Of a stretch of 64,000 nucleotides of DNA, positions 55,201 through 64,000 are shown piece by piece. Origin of the DNA: Mesostigma viride (Eukaryota; Streptophyta; Mesostigmatophyceae; Mesostigmatales; Mesostigmataceae); NCBI GenBank assembly GCA_009746045.1, contig RPFO01000175.1:6115666-6179665 (forward strand), read 5' to 3'. Within the stretch, counting starts at the first letter, position 1. Every line of letters starts with the position of its first letter. A program made the position numbers and the translations under genes. The notes beneath the pieces are model-generated. The model saw nothing but the letters and a program-made list of their open reading frames with translations, did not search any database and had not been told where the DNA came from.

Positions 55201-58120
55201 GCCTGTCAACACCGAATACGACAGCTCATTGGAAATCAAAATTAGTCGATATTTGTATATTTCGCATAATGCGCTCACTAAAACTTCAGGCGAAATGCAG
55301 ACATCCGGATATCGTTTAATGCTTACCATTTCCATCTCGAGTCCAGACCAAATACCAGCACTGTCAACAGCCATCGCCGCAGCCGCCCCCTGAAAAAAGA
55401 CAACAGATTGGTTGGGGGCACCGTTGAAATTAGCCGAACATGTCAGTCTCAATAAAAGGGTGAGGGTCTACCTGCAGCTAGACCCCATGTAAGATGCTCG
55501 TGGAAACTCGACGGACAAGCACCCACCTTATCAACCAAGTCTGACAAATTAGGTAAATCCTCCGATACGTCCCCTGGCATGGAGCCCCCCTGCATGATAT
55601 GACAGGACAAACCATGAAGGTTGGTCAGCATATAGAGCCCTATTCAGGGAATGGAAACAACCCAAATCGATAAACGATATCGGCAAGTTAACGTACCGAA
55701 ACGTAGAACTTCCACCTCCTCAAAATCTTCCCCAAAGGCCATATCGGCACTTGATGGGCTCTCTCCTTTTCCAGTTGCCGCCTCAATTCCGCCTCGAAGA
55801 ACAACTCGAGGGACTGCCAATGGCCTCCCGCCTCTAAATCAGACCACTCCGTGTCTGTCTTGGTTCGGATACTCTGGAGACAATCAACCAACGAGATTTG
55901 ATCCAACCATTCCTGGACGACTTCCCGGTATGGCTTATATGTCTGAATAACATGGAAGTCCTCCCGGTGCCGGAAACTTTGGATCACCTGTCCAGCCCAA
56001 TCCAAAAAGAAAGCGACCGCTTCCCGCGAAAGGCTGGCGTCCGGGCTGACAAGAAAGTCAGTCCGCCACTTAACAAAAGATTGCAGTAAGTGGTCTCTTG
56101 CCATGTCCAAATGCGCGATCACTTCATGTGCGCGCTCCTCCAATCCTCCTACGTCATTCATTCTTCCCGGCACAATTACGATATAGTCACTGTTGGACGT
56201 GTCAACAAATCCTTGCCTGACAATATCAAACACTTCATCTTCCGACAGTGAAGCCCTCGAATCCGCTCTCATATCTCCAGTCATGAGTTTAAAGAGCTGA
56301 TGCAACGCAGTGGTTTTCAAGGTTTCCATATAGGAAGCCTCGATGCATGTGAAGCCAATGTGGACCTCGAACTTTTCAACCTCATCAAAGAGCGTCGACC
56401 ATATTAAAGCACGACGGGGAAAGTAACGTCCGACATCCTCCTTCAGATTAAGGATGCACGACTGCGCGATCTTCAAAACCTCATACATGTCGTCACCAAC
56501 GACCCTCTTCCCATGAATGGCTCGCTGTGTGGCTTCGAACAATGCAAGACGGCCCAGGCGGTCGTTCTTCCAAATTATGTTCTGACTGGAGGACCACGAC
56601 GACACCGGACTTCTCTGCAAACGCTATCTCGGCCGAAAGAAAGCGGATCAAGCCTCTCAAGACCTTTTCGGCTTTACGACTCACCCCAGACTCAGACTCA
56701 GCCTGAGCCAGGTACTGTTTCAGAATGGCCAGCGTGTCGGGCTGCAGACAACAAGAGTAAAAAAAAGGCCACACATCGTCGTCGTCAACAACCTTAACTC
56801 CTAGGTCAACGTCTCTCCGCAGCTAGACCCTTACGATCAATGTATGACATAAAATCCCACCCTTTCTACGATACACACACGCCGTTCAAGCCATCTGAAA
56901 AATGTACGTCTCACATTAATAAACATACCTGATAATCGACTGAAAATCCTTCGTGAAGAAGGGGTGGGCTCCCGTTCTCGTCCTTCTCCCCCTCAACTGC
57001 CTTCGCAGCCTCCTCCCCTTCCTCGCAGCCTCCTCCTCCATCTTCCTCGCGGCCTCTTCCGCCTTCATCCTCTCCTGTCGCATCTGCAAAAAAAGAGCGG
57101 CCTCCTCCGCAAGAATTCCCTTCGCTGCCGCCTCCGTCTTCTTCTTCGCCTCCTCCTTCTGCTTCGCCACCAGGATCCTGTGCTCCTTCTCCTGGGCAGC
57201 CTTTTTCTCCTTGTACTCCCTCTCCTCCTCCTCCCTCTCCGCCTTCTCCAGCCTCTCCTTCTCCTCCCTCTCCACCCTCTCCCTCTCCGCCTTCTCGATG
57301 GCCTCCCTCTCCGCCTTCTCCTTCTCCTTGTCCTTCTTGTCGAGAGCCGCGTATTCGTCAGCAAAGCTTGCGGCCATTGCTAACAAATCGGACAACCGCT
57401 TCTGACGCGACTCCCGAACCGGCGATTCCGGGTCTTCAGGCCTCCCGTTAGTCTGATCGCGCTCGTCCTCCTCAACAAGCTCACTGATAGACTTCCTCAG
57501 CTTCCTGAGCTCTTTGGTGCGGTCGTCTTCCTCTACCCACTCGGCCGCAGGCTTACGCTTAGAACTGGAATGCTTGGGGGACGGCGAGCGGGACGCAGCA
57601 GCGGGGGACTTGGGTGGCGGCGAGCGGGACTTGGGGGAAGCAGAGCGGGACGGCGAGCGGGTCGCAGTTGCGGGGTTCTTGGTTGACGGCGAGGGGGACT
57701 TGCGAGAAGGAGAGCGGGACGCGGTAGCGGGGGGAACTTTGGGCGGAGAGGGGGACTTGCGGTTCGGCGAACGGGTCGCAGTTGCGGGGGACTTGGGGGA
57801 CTTGCGGGGCGGCGAGCGGGACGCAGTAGCTCCGGCCGACTTGGGGGGCGGCGATGGAGACTTACGGGGCGGAGAGCGGGACGGAGCGCGAGACGCAGCA
57901 GCGAGAGAGGTGGGGGGTATAATTCTGTCCAACTCGCTGGGGGGCAAGTTGGACTTGGAGGGCGAGGGGGACTCGGTGGGGGGGACCTCGCAAGATCTTT
58001 TACGGGACCGAACTGCAACGAAGGAAACTCCTCCGTTGCCGTTCGGTCCGGCGAGGTGTTCGCCGTCATCTTGGGTGAAACGGGAGTGGCCTTGACAGAA
58101 TCGGAATAGGAGGACGACAT
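48673..58120 (-). CDS. Large intron-containing gene of unknown function (whole gene, about nine exons)
   Basis: Exon boundaries are inferred from GT-AG junctions where adjacent minus-strand frames stop making sense; together they give about 2,400 codons. Parts in order: Ser/Pro/Arg-Lys repeats and a charged coiled coil; a 350-codon ordered domain; three small acidic exons; a Lys/Ala coiled coil; a 380-codon ordered domain; an 840-codon exon with an acidic, Lys-rich tail; a last exon. Three frame breaks in or near homopolymers (about 57980, 56600, 52590) suggest assembly errors or a decaying gene. A 946-bp palindromic insertion disrupts exon 8. No known family recognised. Confidence 0.65.
49331..52808 (-). 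CDS. Exon 8 of the large gene, interrupted by a giant palindrome
   Basis: Starts AVLTGKLEKLFDIAKGAN after GATGTCGCAG. A frame change near 52590 (G-run) leads into the long frame (EAEGKKKPAHSIASVHSAY, VSWTAFRNLASLPMMDAV, HLRIPRKDLSSGKIDFQE, ANIWGDKWSNFQRGWWAFG). The distal part has three VPKKQLR repeats, Asp/Glu runs and a Lys-rich tail (HVATKKSAKGG, HVASKKSAKVG). The palindrome plus one 5-bp duplication is 951 bp, divisible by three, and the same frame continues on both sides. The exon was therefore open before the insertion and now meets a stop inside it. Charge and repeats suggest a nuclear or chromatin protein, which is inference only. Confidence 0.65.
49763..50708. mobile_element. Recursive perfect palindrome P-M-P-M'-P (putative non-autonomous element)
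   Basis: P is a 152-bp palindrome present at 49763-49914, 50160-50311 and 50557-50708, beginning AGTTGTACAAGC and ending GCTTGTACAACT. M (49915-50159) and M' (50312-50556) are inverted copies of one 245-bp sequence. The whole 946 bp is one palindrome centred between 50235 and 50236. CCTCC flanks both sides (49758-49762, 50709-50713) and is a possible duplication, though the flanks are repetitive. The AGTT...AACT ends equal the LTR ends of elements B and D. Confidence 0.92.
52865..53044. repeat. Three palindromic 24-mers inside intron 7 of the large gene
   Basis: Copies at 52865-52887, 52951-52974 and 53021-53044 of AGGGTCTMSCTGCAGCKAGA plus CCCT, each self-complementary with a few mismatches. 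The same motif lies in introns 1 (56809-56832), 3 (55463-55486), 5 (55008-55030, weak), 6 (54360-54383, weak) and 5' of exon 1 (58197-58220). Confidence 0.85.
53064..54215 (-). CDS. Exon 7 of the large gene
   Basis: 384 codons, DDGGDEDATVEKKLPGHDAV to LRNLPKAKED, bounded by TTACTTCAG and GAT/GTAAGC. Ordered domain with KVVVPVWQFPFQALAES, ILCMPDFVKWLKHHHGAK, PYLVLRYAVVDGNHYFKGL and LKGGDLLPSWSELRN. The VVDGNHYF stretch faintly recalls the DGxHR motif of ParB/sulfiredoxin-like folds, but nothing else supports that. Confidence 0.7.
54405..54947 (-). CDS. Exon 6 of the large gene
   Basis: 181 codons, AGAVAGGTAGGKAAKPPLTE to AKKQQKTGQ, bounded by TGTAATGCAG and ACAG/GTACGA. The middle part is acidic and helical (FRKYLTRLEAEVDADFDTEV, FKWQPKEYSEAKVDKIEKF); the end is an Ala/Glu/Lys coiled coil. 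Confidence 0.7.
55074..55589 (-). CDS. Exons 3 to 5 of the large gene (55527-55589, 55327-55389, 55074-55202)
   Basis: Two 63-bp exons (GGSMPGDVSEDLPNLSDLVD and AAAMAVDSAGIWSGLEMEM) and a 129-bp exon with tandem ENAGGDEDGGD repeats. All have CAG acceptors and GT donors, and all lengths are multiples of three, so each could be skipped without a frame change. Confidence 0.6.
55697..56741 (-). CDS. Exon 2 of the large gene, with a frame break
   Basis: Begins PDTLAILKQYLAQAESE after TTGTCTGCAG. Near 56600 the sensible frame shifts (…AEIAFAEKSGVVVV, then NIIWKNDRLGRLALFEATQ). A 290-codon ordered domain follows (GDDMYEVLKIAQSCILNL, FEVHIGFTCIEASYMETL, DYIVIVPGRMNDVGGLEE, EAVAFFLDWAGQVIQSF) up to the GT donor at 55696. 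No family recognised. Confidence 0.65.
56929..58120 (-). CDS. Exon 1 of the large gene: SP/RK repeats and coiled coil
   Basis: Possible start ATG at 58120 (MSSSYSDSVKATPVSPKM); the frame is open further up to 58243, and CTGCAG directly before the ATG could be a splice acceptor, so the start is uncertain. A run of seven C near 57985 separates this frame from the one holding repeated SPPRKSPSPPPKS-like units (residues about 45-140) and a Glu/Lys/Arg coiled coil (about 220-330). It ends FFTKDFQSII with a GTATGT donor at 56928. The phase to exon 2 does not fit exactly, another sign of indels. Confidence 0.6.
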
Positions 58121-58264
58121 CTGCAGAACAATATCAAAAAAGCAAGTTTCACAAATGTCATTCAGAATCTGAATCGCCGGCAGAAAAACGATGGGGAGGG
58201 TCTCGCTGCAGCTAGACCCTTTCGTGGATTCTAAAAGGGACATTTAGTTTAATGCAAAACTTTG

Positions 58265-58661
58265 GCGTCTCGCTGCAGCGAGACCCTCACTTCAAGCAAA
58301 AACAAATCATTTTTAGGGTGAGCGTAAACAAGCAACCTCCCATCATGCAAACATAAAAAAGTATACATTCCTTGGGGTCTCGCTGCAGCGAGACCCTAAC
58401 GTCAAACAAAAACAAATAATTTTTAGGGTGAGCGAAGAAAGCCCCCTCCCATCTTGCAAACATTAAAAGTCGACATTCGTAGGGGTCTCGCTGCAGCGAG
58501 ACCCTAACACCGATACAAAAACAAATCATTTTAAGGGTGAGAAAAGAAAGACCCCCCATCATGAAAACATGAAAAATTGACATTCCTTGGGGTCTCGCTG
58601 CAGCGAGACCCTAACGTCAATACAAAAACAAAATTCCGAGGGTCTACCCGCAGCGAGACCC
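58265..58661. repeat. Tandem array with palindromic 24-mers upstream of the large gene
   Basis: Period about 108 bp. GGGTCTCGCTGCAGCGAGAC plus CC at about 58265, 58375, 58482, 58589, and a variant (GGGTCTACCCGCAGCGAGAC) at about 58638. Between them lie AAACAAAAACAAATMATTTT and GGGTGAG motifs. Confidence 0.88.
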
Positions 58662-58679
58662 TTACGACCACGTATAAAT

Positions 58680-59340
58680 ACATGTGGGGGGGGAAGCTAC
58701 GTATAAATACATGTGGGGGGGGATGCTATGTATAAATGCATGTGGGGGGGTGCTGGCATTAATAATTAAATGTGGGGGGTGATGGCATGAATAAATAAAT
58801 GTGGGGGGGTGCTGCCATGAATAAAAGAATGTGGGGGTGTGATGGCATGAATAAATGAATGTTGGGGGGTGCTGGCATTAATAATTAAATGTGGGGGGGT
58901 GATGGCATGAATAAATAAATGTGGGGGGGTGCTGCCATGAATAAAAGAATGTGGGGGTGTGATGGCATGAATAAATAAATGTGGGGGGGTGCTGCCATGA
59001 ATAAAAGAATGTGGGGGGGTGCTGCCATGAATAAAAGAATGTGGGGGTGTGATGGCATGAATAAATGAATGTTGGGGGGTGCTGGCATTAATAATTAAAT
59101 GTGGGGGGGTGATGGCATGAATAAATAAATGTGGGGGGGTGCTGCCATGAATAAAAGAATGTGGGGGTGTGATGGCATGAATAAATGAATGTTGGGGGGT
59201 GCTGGCATTAATAATTAAATGTGGGGGGTGATGGCATGAATAAATAAATGTGGGGGTGTGCTGCCATGAATAAAAGAATGTGGGGGGGTGATGGCATTAA
59301 TAATTAAATGTGGGGGGATGATGGCATGAATAAATAAATG
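58680..59340 (+). repeat. Minisatellite, about 60-bp units
   Basis: Built from ATGAATAAATAAATGTGGGG and GGGTGCTGCCATGAATAAAA units, about 11 copies, AT-rich blocks alternating with G-runs. Confidence 0.92.
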
Positions 59341-61490
59341 ATACGTAGCATCACCCCCCACATGTATTGATACGTAGCATCACCCCCCCACGTGTATTAA
59401 TACGTAGCATCCCCCCCACATGTATTGATACGTAGCAGCACCCCCCCACATGTATTGATACGTAGCAGCACCCCCCCACATGTATTGATACGTAGCAGCA
59501 CCCCCCCACATGTATTGATACGTAGCATCCCCCCCACACATGTATTGATACGTAGCAGCACCCCCCCACATGTATTGATACGTAGCAGCACCCCCCCACA
59601 TGTATTGATACGTAGCAGCACCCCCCCACATGTATTGATACGTAGCAGCACCCCCCCACATGTATTGATACGTAGCAGCACCCCCCCACGTGTATTGATA
59701 CGTAGCATCCCCCCCCACATGTATTGATACGTAGCAGCACCCCCCACATGTATTGATACGTAGCAGCACCCCCCACATGTATTGATACGTAGCAGCACCC
59801 CCCACATGTATTGATACGTAGCAGCACCCCCCCACATGTATTGATACGTAGCAGCACCCCCCACGTGTATTGATACGTAGCAGCACCCCCCCACGTGTAT
59901 TGATACGTAGCAGCACCCCCCCACATGTATTGATACGTAGCAGCACCCCCCCACATGTATTGATACGTAGCAGCACCCCCCCACATGTATTGATACGTAG
60001 CATCCCCCCCCACATGTATTGATACGTAGCAGCACCCCCCCACATGTATTGATACGTAGCAGCACCCCCCACATGTATTGATACGTAGCAGCACCCCCCC
60101 ACGTGTATTGATACGTAGCAGCACCCCCCCACATGTATTGATACGTAGCATCCCCCCACACATGTATTGATACGTAGCAGCACCCCCCACATGTATTGAT
60201 ACGTAGCAGCACCCCCCCACATGTATTGATACGTAGCAGCACCCCCCACATGTATTGATACGTAGCAGCACCCCCCCACGTGTATTGATACGTAGCAGCA
60301 CCCCCCCACGTGTATTGATACGTAGCAGCACCCCCCACATGTATTGATACGTAGCAGCACCCCCCCACATGTATTGATACGTAGCAGCACCCCCCCACAT
60401 GTATTGATACGTAGCATCCCCCCACACATGTATTGATACGTAGCAGCACCCCCCCACATGTATTGACACGTAGCAGCACCCCCCCACATGTATTGATACG
60501 TAGCAGCACCCCCCCACATGTATTGATACGTAGCAGCACCCCCCCACGTGTATTGATACGTAGCAGCACCCCCCCACATGTATTGATACGTAGCATCCCC
60601 CCACACATGTATTGATACGTAGCAGCACCCCCCCACATGTATTGATACGTAGCAGCACCCCCCCACATGTATTGATACGTAGCAGCACCCCCCCACATGT
60701 ATTGATACGTAGCAGCACCCCCCCACGTGTATTGATACGTAGCAGCACCCCCCCACGTGTATTGATACGTAGCAGCACCCCCCACATGTATTGATACGTA
60801 GCAGCACCCCCCCACATGTATTGATACGTAGCAGCACCCCCCCACATGTATTGATACGTAGCATCCCCCCCACACATGTATTGATACGTAGCAGCACCCC
60901 CCACATGTATTGATACGTAGCAGCACCCCCCACATGTATTGATACGTAGCAGCACCCCCCCACATGTATTGATACGTAGCAGCACCCCCCCACGTGTATT
61001 GATACGTAGCAGCACCCCCCCACATGTATTGATACGTAGCAGCACCCCCCCACATGTATTGATACGTAGCAGCACCCCCCCACATGTATTGATACGTAGC
61101 AGCACCCCCCACGTGTATTGATACGTAGCAGCACCCCCCCACATGTATTGATACGTAGCAGCACCCCCCACATGTATTGATACGTAGCAGCACCCCCCCA
61201 CATGTATTGATACGTAGCAGCACCCCCCCACATGTATTGATACGTAGCAGCACCCCCCCACGTGTATTGATACGTAGCAGCACCCCCCCACATGTATTGA
61301 TACGTAGCAGCACCCCCCCACATGTATTGATACGTAGCAGCACCCCCCCACATGTATTGATACGTAGCAGCACCCCCCCACGTGTATTGATACGTAGCAG
61401 CACCCCCCCACATGTATTGATACGTAGCAGCACCCCCCACATGTATTGATACGTAGCAGCACCCCCCCACATGTATTGATACGTAGCAGC
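59341..61490 (+). repeat. Minisatellite, 29-31-bp units, about 70 copies
   Basis: Unit CATGTATTGATACGTAGCAG plus CACCCCCCCA, with variants CGTG and AGCATCC. The number of C varies between copies. Because most units are 30 bp, all three minus-strand frames stay open for about 700 codons; these are not genes. Confidence 0.97.
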
Positions 61491-61648
61491 ACAATTTTAG
61501 TCAGCCTACCATCCACGTTGCGGCAAAAGATCACCTTTTTTTGTGTTTCGGCAAAATGAAGATTTCTTGCAAACTATCGTTATGCAGGCAGGTAGCAACG
61601 TCCGATGTTATAATCCGGCAGGTAGCATGCAAACGTCGAAACGATATG
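61491..61648 (+). repeat. Direct repeat copy 1
   Basis: ACAATTTTAGTCAGCCTACC ... AACGTCGAAACGATATG, matching 62055-62216 with about 80-85 percent identity by eye. Copy 1 begins exactly where the minisatellite ends. Confidence 0.85.
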
Positions 61649-62054
61649 AAGGGGAAAAAAAGCATCAAACAGGAGCACCGATTAGAAACGCAGCAAATGC
61701 AGTATGTGCACATCTACACCTATAACCTAACCAGACCAAAGGCATAGCAAACATGGAAAGGGTGACCCAAGTGAAAGCCTAGCACCACCATGATCGACAT
61801 GTGCGAGACCAAGAAACGCTCCATGGCAACTAGACTAAAGGGATGGATGCCAGATGTGGATTAGGATCGGCTTAGCTGACTCTACCGAGATGTCTGCAGG
61901 GTTTAGCTAGCAACGAAAAGAAGGAAGCCAGACATTTTTATCACTCTTGCTGCAACATAGAGTTTCTTGCGATGGCAGCAAGGACATGTCTTCGCCCAGC
62001 TGGCTAACTGTGTCGTCGGCGTGCATGCGCTGTTTAGTTGCCGTTTTTGATAGA
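61649..62054. other. Spacer between direct repeats
   Basis: No gene visible. Confidence 0.5.
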
Positions 62055-62216
62055 ACAATTTTAGTCAGCCTACCATCCAGGATGCGGCAAAAGCTCACCT
62101 TTTTTTCGTTGTGCGGCGAAAGCAGACCGATTTCCTTGTAAACTTCCGGCACCAGGCAGGTATCAACGTAGGATTTTATAATCCAGCAGGTAGCATGCAA
62201 ACGTCGAAACGATATG
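62055..62216 (+). repeat. Direct repeat copy 2
   Basis: See 61491-61648. Both copies contain GCAAAAGMTCACCTTTTTTT and the AGCATGCAAACGTCGAAACG end. Confidence 0.85.
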
Positions 62217-62537
62217 GCAGCTCGTATCAGCTATGGGGTCTCTCTGCGGCTGCGCTTCTTTTTCGATGGGCGATGGGACGGTCGCAATTCGCAAAACGGA
62301 CGCGGCGTCACAGGGCTGAACGGTATTGAAAAAATTGGAAACGTGGCATCCTCGTTCCTCCCCACGGAACTGAAAACTGGAAGCGCGGCGCTGGTGCAAA
62401 AGCTCGATCCCATCTTTTGGAACCAAGCTAGCGGATTGGACGACATCCAATATGCCGTCACCCGTGCTTGTGGCCGCAGGTATAAAAAGAGACGACCTCC
62501 AGCCCATTTACCTGGGAACATTCGGATGTTTGGCTGA
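62214..62537 (+). CDS. Small hypothetical ORF
   Basis: 107 codons from MAARISYGVSLRLRFFFDG to GNIRMFG, starting at the end of direct repeat copy 2. Composition is protein-like (VASSFLPTELKTGSAALVQK) but there is no motif and no relative in the window. It may be chance. Confidence 0.25.
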   Translation: MAARISYGVSLRLRFFFDGRWDGRNSQNGRGVTGLNGIEKIGNVASSFLPTELKTGSAALVQKLDPIFWNQASGLDDIQYAVTRACGRRYKKRRPPAHLPGNIRMFG

Positions 62538-62908
62538 CATCGTTACCATGCGTCAATGTACAATGAGGTTCTGGGTTCGATTCCTGGTGTGGTCATGGAA
62601 ATAAATTTTTTTCTGCACATCTACTGAAATCAGTCATAGCACCAAACAATCACGCTGCAGCGAGACGCTATAGCCCTGGAGCCCGCTGATAAACCTGACA
62701 TCCGGTACGTCTTACTATCATAGATTGCCGAACTATATAATAATAATAGTCTATACCACTTTTTCTTGTAAATGATTTACTAAATAATGATTCTATATAC
62801 TTTAACATACCATATTATTAAAGTATGTGGAATTTAACCATGCTATTCACAATATATTATAAAATCTTTTGCAAAATATACTGTAATTAGTATATATATT
62901 TTCTGAAT
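62538..62908. other. AT-rich spacer
   Basis: GGGTTCGATTCC at about 62572 resembles a tRNA T-arm without the rest of a tRNA. From 62720 on the DNA is very AT-rich up to the truncated LINE. Confidence 0.5.
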
Positions 62909-64000
62909 GTCAAGGTCGACTGCCACAACGCGTTCAACAGTCTGTCCCGCGCCAGCATGTTTGCGGCCGTCATGGAGTCCTTCGAGGACTTGTACGCTTG
63001 GACAGCCGTGTGCTACGGCCAGCCCGGCCAACTGGTTCACATCATGGAGGACGGCACTCGCGGCGGCCTGCTGTCGCGGTCGGGCACCCAGCAAGGGGAC
63101 CCCCTGGGACCCCTGTACTTTGCCGCCCCCCTCCAGGGTTGCCTCCAAGCGGTCCATGCTGCCCACCCGGCGGTCGCTATTCAGGCCTACTTGGATGATA
63201 TCTACCTGCTGGGCCCTGTGCCGGACACCACCGCGGCTCTGCTGGCACTGCAGACCGCGGTGGCCGACATCAACCTCCAGTTGACCCTTGCCAAGTGCGC
63301 GGTGTACTCGCCCCAAGGTGATTGCTCCGGCTTTCCGCCCCAGCTCTTGGGCCGGGACGAGCGCCTCCATGGGTTGGATGTCCTCGGCGTTCCGGTTGGC
63401 GACCCCGCGTTTGTCATCGATGCTCTGCGGGCCGCCCTCGAGGCACGCACTGAGGTACTGCCCTTGATTGCGCGCCTTCATGATTCGCAGACCAAGGGTC
63501 TGCTTCTGTGGTTTTGCGCTCACCCTCGCGTCGTTCACTGGCTCCGGGGCGCTCTTCCGTCTCAGGTCCGGCTGGCCGCCGAGGGCCACGACGAACGCAT
63601 CCAGTCGGCCTTGGCGCAGCTGGTCCCGGGCCCCGACCTCCCGCCACATGCTATTCGCATTGCCTCCCTGCCTGCACGGATGGGTGGCTGCGGTCTGACT
63701 CGTGCCGCCCGGCTGGCCCCAGCAGCCTTTTTGGGCTCCGTCGCTCAGTCGTGGGCGGAAAGCTGCCGGCTCCTGCCCCTTTTGGCAACGGCAGCGCCTG
63801 ACCTCCTGGACCCCAGCAGCCCTTTGCCCTTCGTCACCGCCATCCAGGAGGCCTATGCTGAGATCCAGCAGGCCTGTTCTCCCGTCCGTGCCGCTCAGGC
63901 GGTACAGCGCCACCTCCCTCGCGGCACTCCCTCGGTCGCCTCCGTTCAATCTCCCGCCGCATTCCCTGCTCGCGTCATCGATAAACACCAGAAAACCTAC
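62909..64000 (+). CDS. Non-LTR retrotransposon RT (RLE type), 5'-truncated and cut by the window end
   Basis: Open frame from VKVDCHNAFNSLSR (RT motif A) through SGTQQGDPLGPLYFA (motif B) and AYLDDIYLLG (motif C, catalytic DD) and the thumb region, still open at the window end. Its last 141 bases equal the start of the 43372 copy, so the two copies together show RT followed by zinc motif and restriction-like endonuclease. Upstream, AT-rich DNA begins abruptly at 62908, indicating 5' truncation in motif A. The RT primes on nicked target DNA. Confidence 0.9.

Noticed and set aside
57533-58243. Pro/Arg-rich ORF continuing past 57980 on the minus strand
   Set aside because: After the C7 run the other frame (SPPRKSP repeats then coiled coil) is the sensible one; this frame is used only for the N-terminus.
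59341-61490. CRISPR-like array
   Set aside because: The units are contiguous with no unique spacers, and the DNA is eukaryotic.
59351-61534. Three overlapping ORFs of about 700 codons on the minus strand
   Set aside because: The repeat unit is about 30 bp, so every frame lacking a stop in one unit stays open. No other coding sign.
62560-62590. tRNA gene
   Set aside because: Only a T-arm-like GGGTTCGATTCC is present; no acceptor, D or anticodon stems at the right spacing. The same holds for 2225-2241 and 6913-6929.
62843-63988. 381-codon minus-strand ORF
   Set aside because: Antisense shadow of the GC-rich RT frame, which has clear RT motifs on the plus strand.

Overview
This is eukaryotic nuclear DNA: GT-AG introns, Ty1/copia-type and non-LTR retroelements, CACTA-type DNA transposons and very long microsatellite and minisatellite arrays, with no prokaryotic gene organisation. 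The composition (mid to high GC, GGGCGT-type hexanucleotide arrays, a tRNA-iMet-like primer site, algal-looking low-complexity proteins) suggests an alga or a similarly repeat-rich protist. I cannot name the species, and I recognise no ordinary housekeeping gene.

Left part (1-29865): a four-level nest of transposons. Element A (1-3399) is the 3' part of a copia-like retrotransposon cut by the window edge. Next to its probable 3' LTR sits element E (3413-29860), a gag-only LTR element with 490-bp TG...CA LTRs and a GACTG target duplication. Element B (minus strand, 5644-29320) is inserted in E; it is a full-length copia-like element with an extra ORF, gag and pol. Element F (7773-16217) is an 8.4-kb DNA transposon inserted in B's pol with a CTT duplication. 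Element G (21570-28950) is a 7.4-kb CACTA transposon inserted in B's 5' LTR. Each junction can be read directly because the interrupted host sequence is present on both sides or in the sister LTR.

Middle (29866-40400): decayed minus-strand coding remnants are interrupted by element D (30557-36722), a nearly complete copia-like element with two long overlapping ORFs and a GAATC duplication. An inverted-repeat-bounded segment (about 37704-39494) and a hypothetical Cys-rich ORF follow. From 40985 to 48420 lie LINE pieces: a truncated 3' tail, an RT C-terminus with a restriction-like endonuclease, an ORF1-only element and a frameshifted ORF1 relative.

Right part (48673-58120): one large intron-containing gene of unknown function on the minus strand, about 2,400 codons in about nine exons. 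It has apparent homopolymer frameshifts and is disrupted by a 946-bp perfect palindrome built of smaller palindromes. Several of its introns carry the same 24-bp palindrome, which is also tandemly arrayed upstream. Minisatellites (58265-61490), a direct repeat pair and a second copy of the restriction-endonuclease-type LINE (62909-64000) close the window.

The most interesting signal is the lineage of elements A, B and D. Their domain order is Gag-integrase-protease-RT-RNase H instead of the usual copia order Gag-protease-integrase-RT-RNase H. The RT motif is HGDD instead of YVDD, the protease-like site is DTN or DTQ instead of DTG, and the LTRs end in AGTT...AACT instead of TG...CA. The giant palindrome has the same AGTT...AACT ends and a possible 5-bp duplication, so the same integration machinery may mobilise it.
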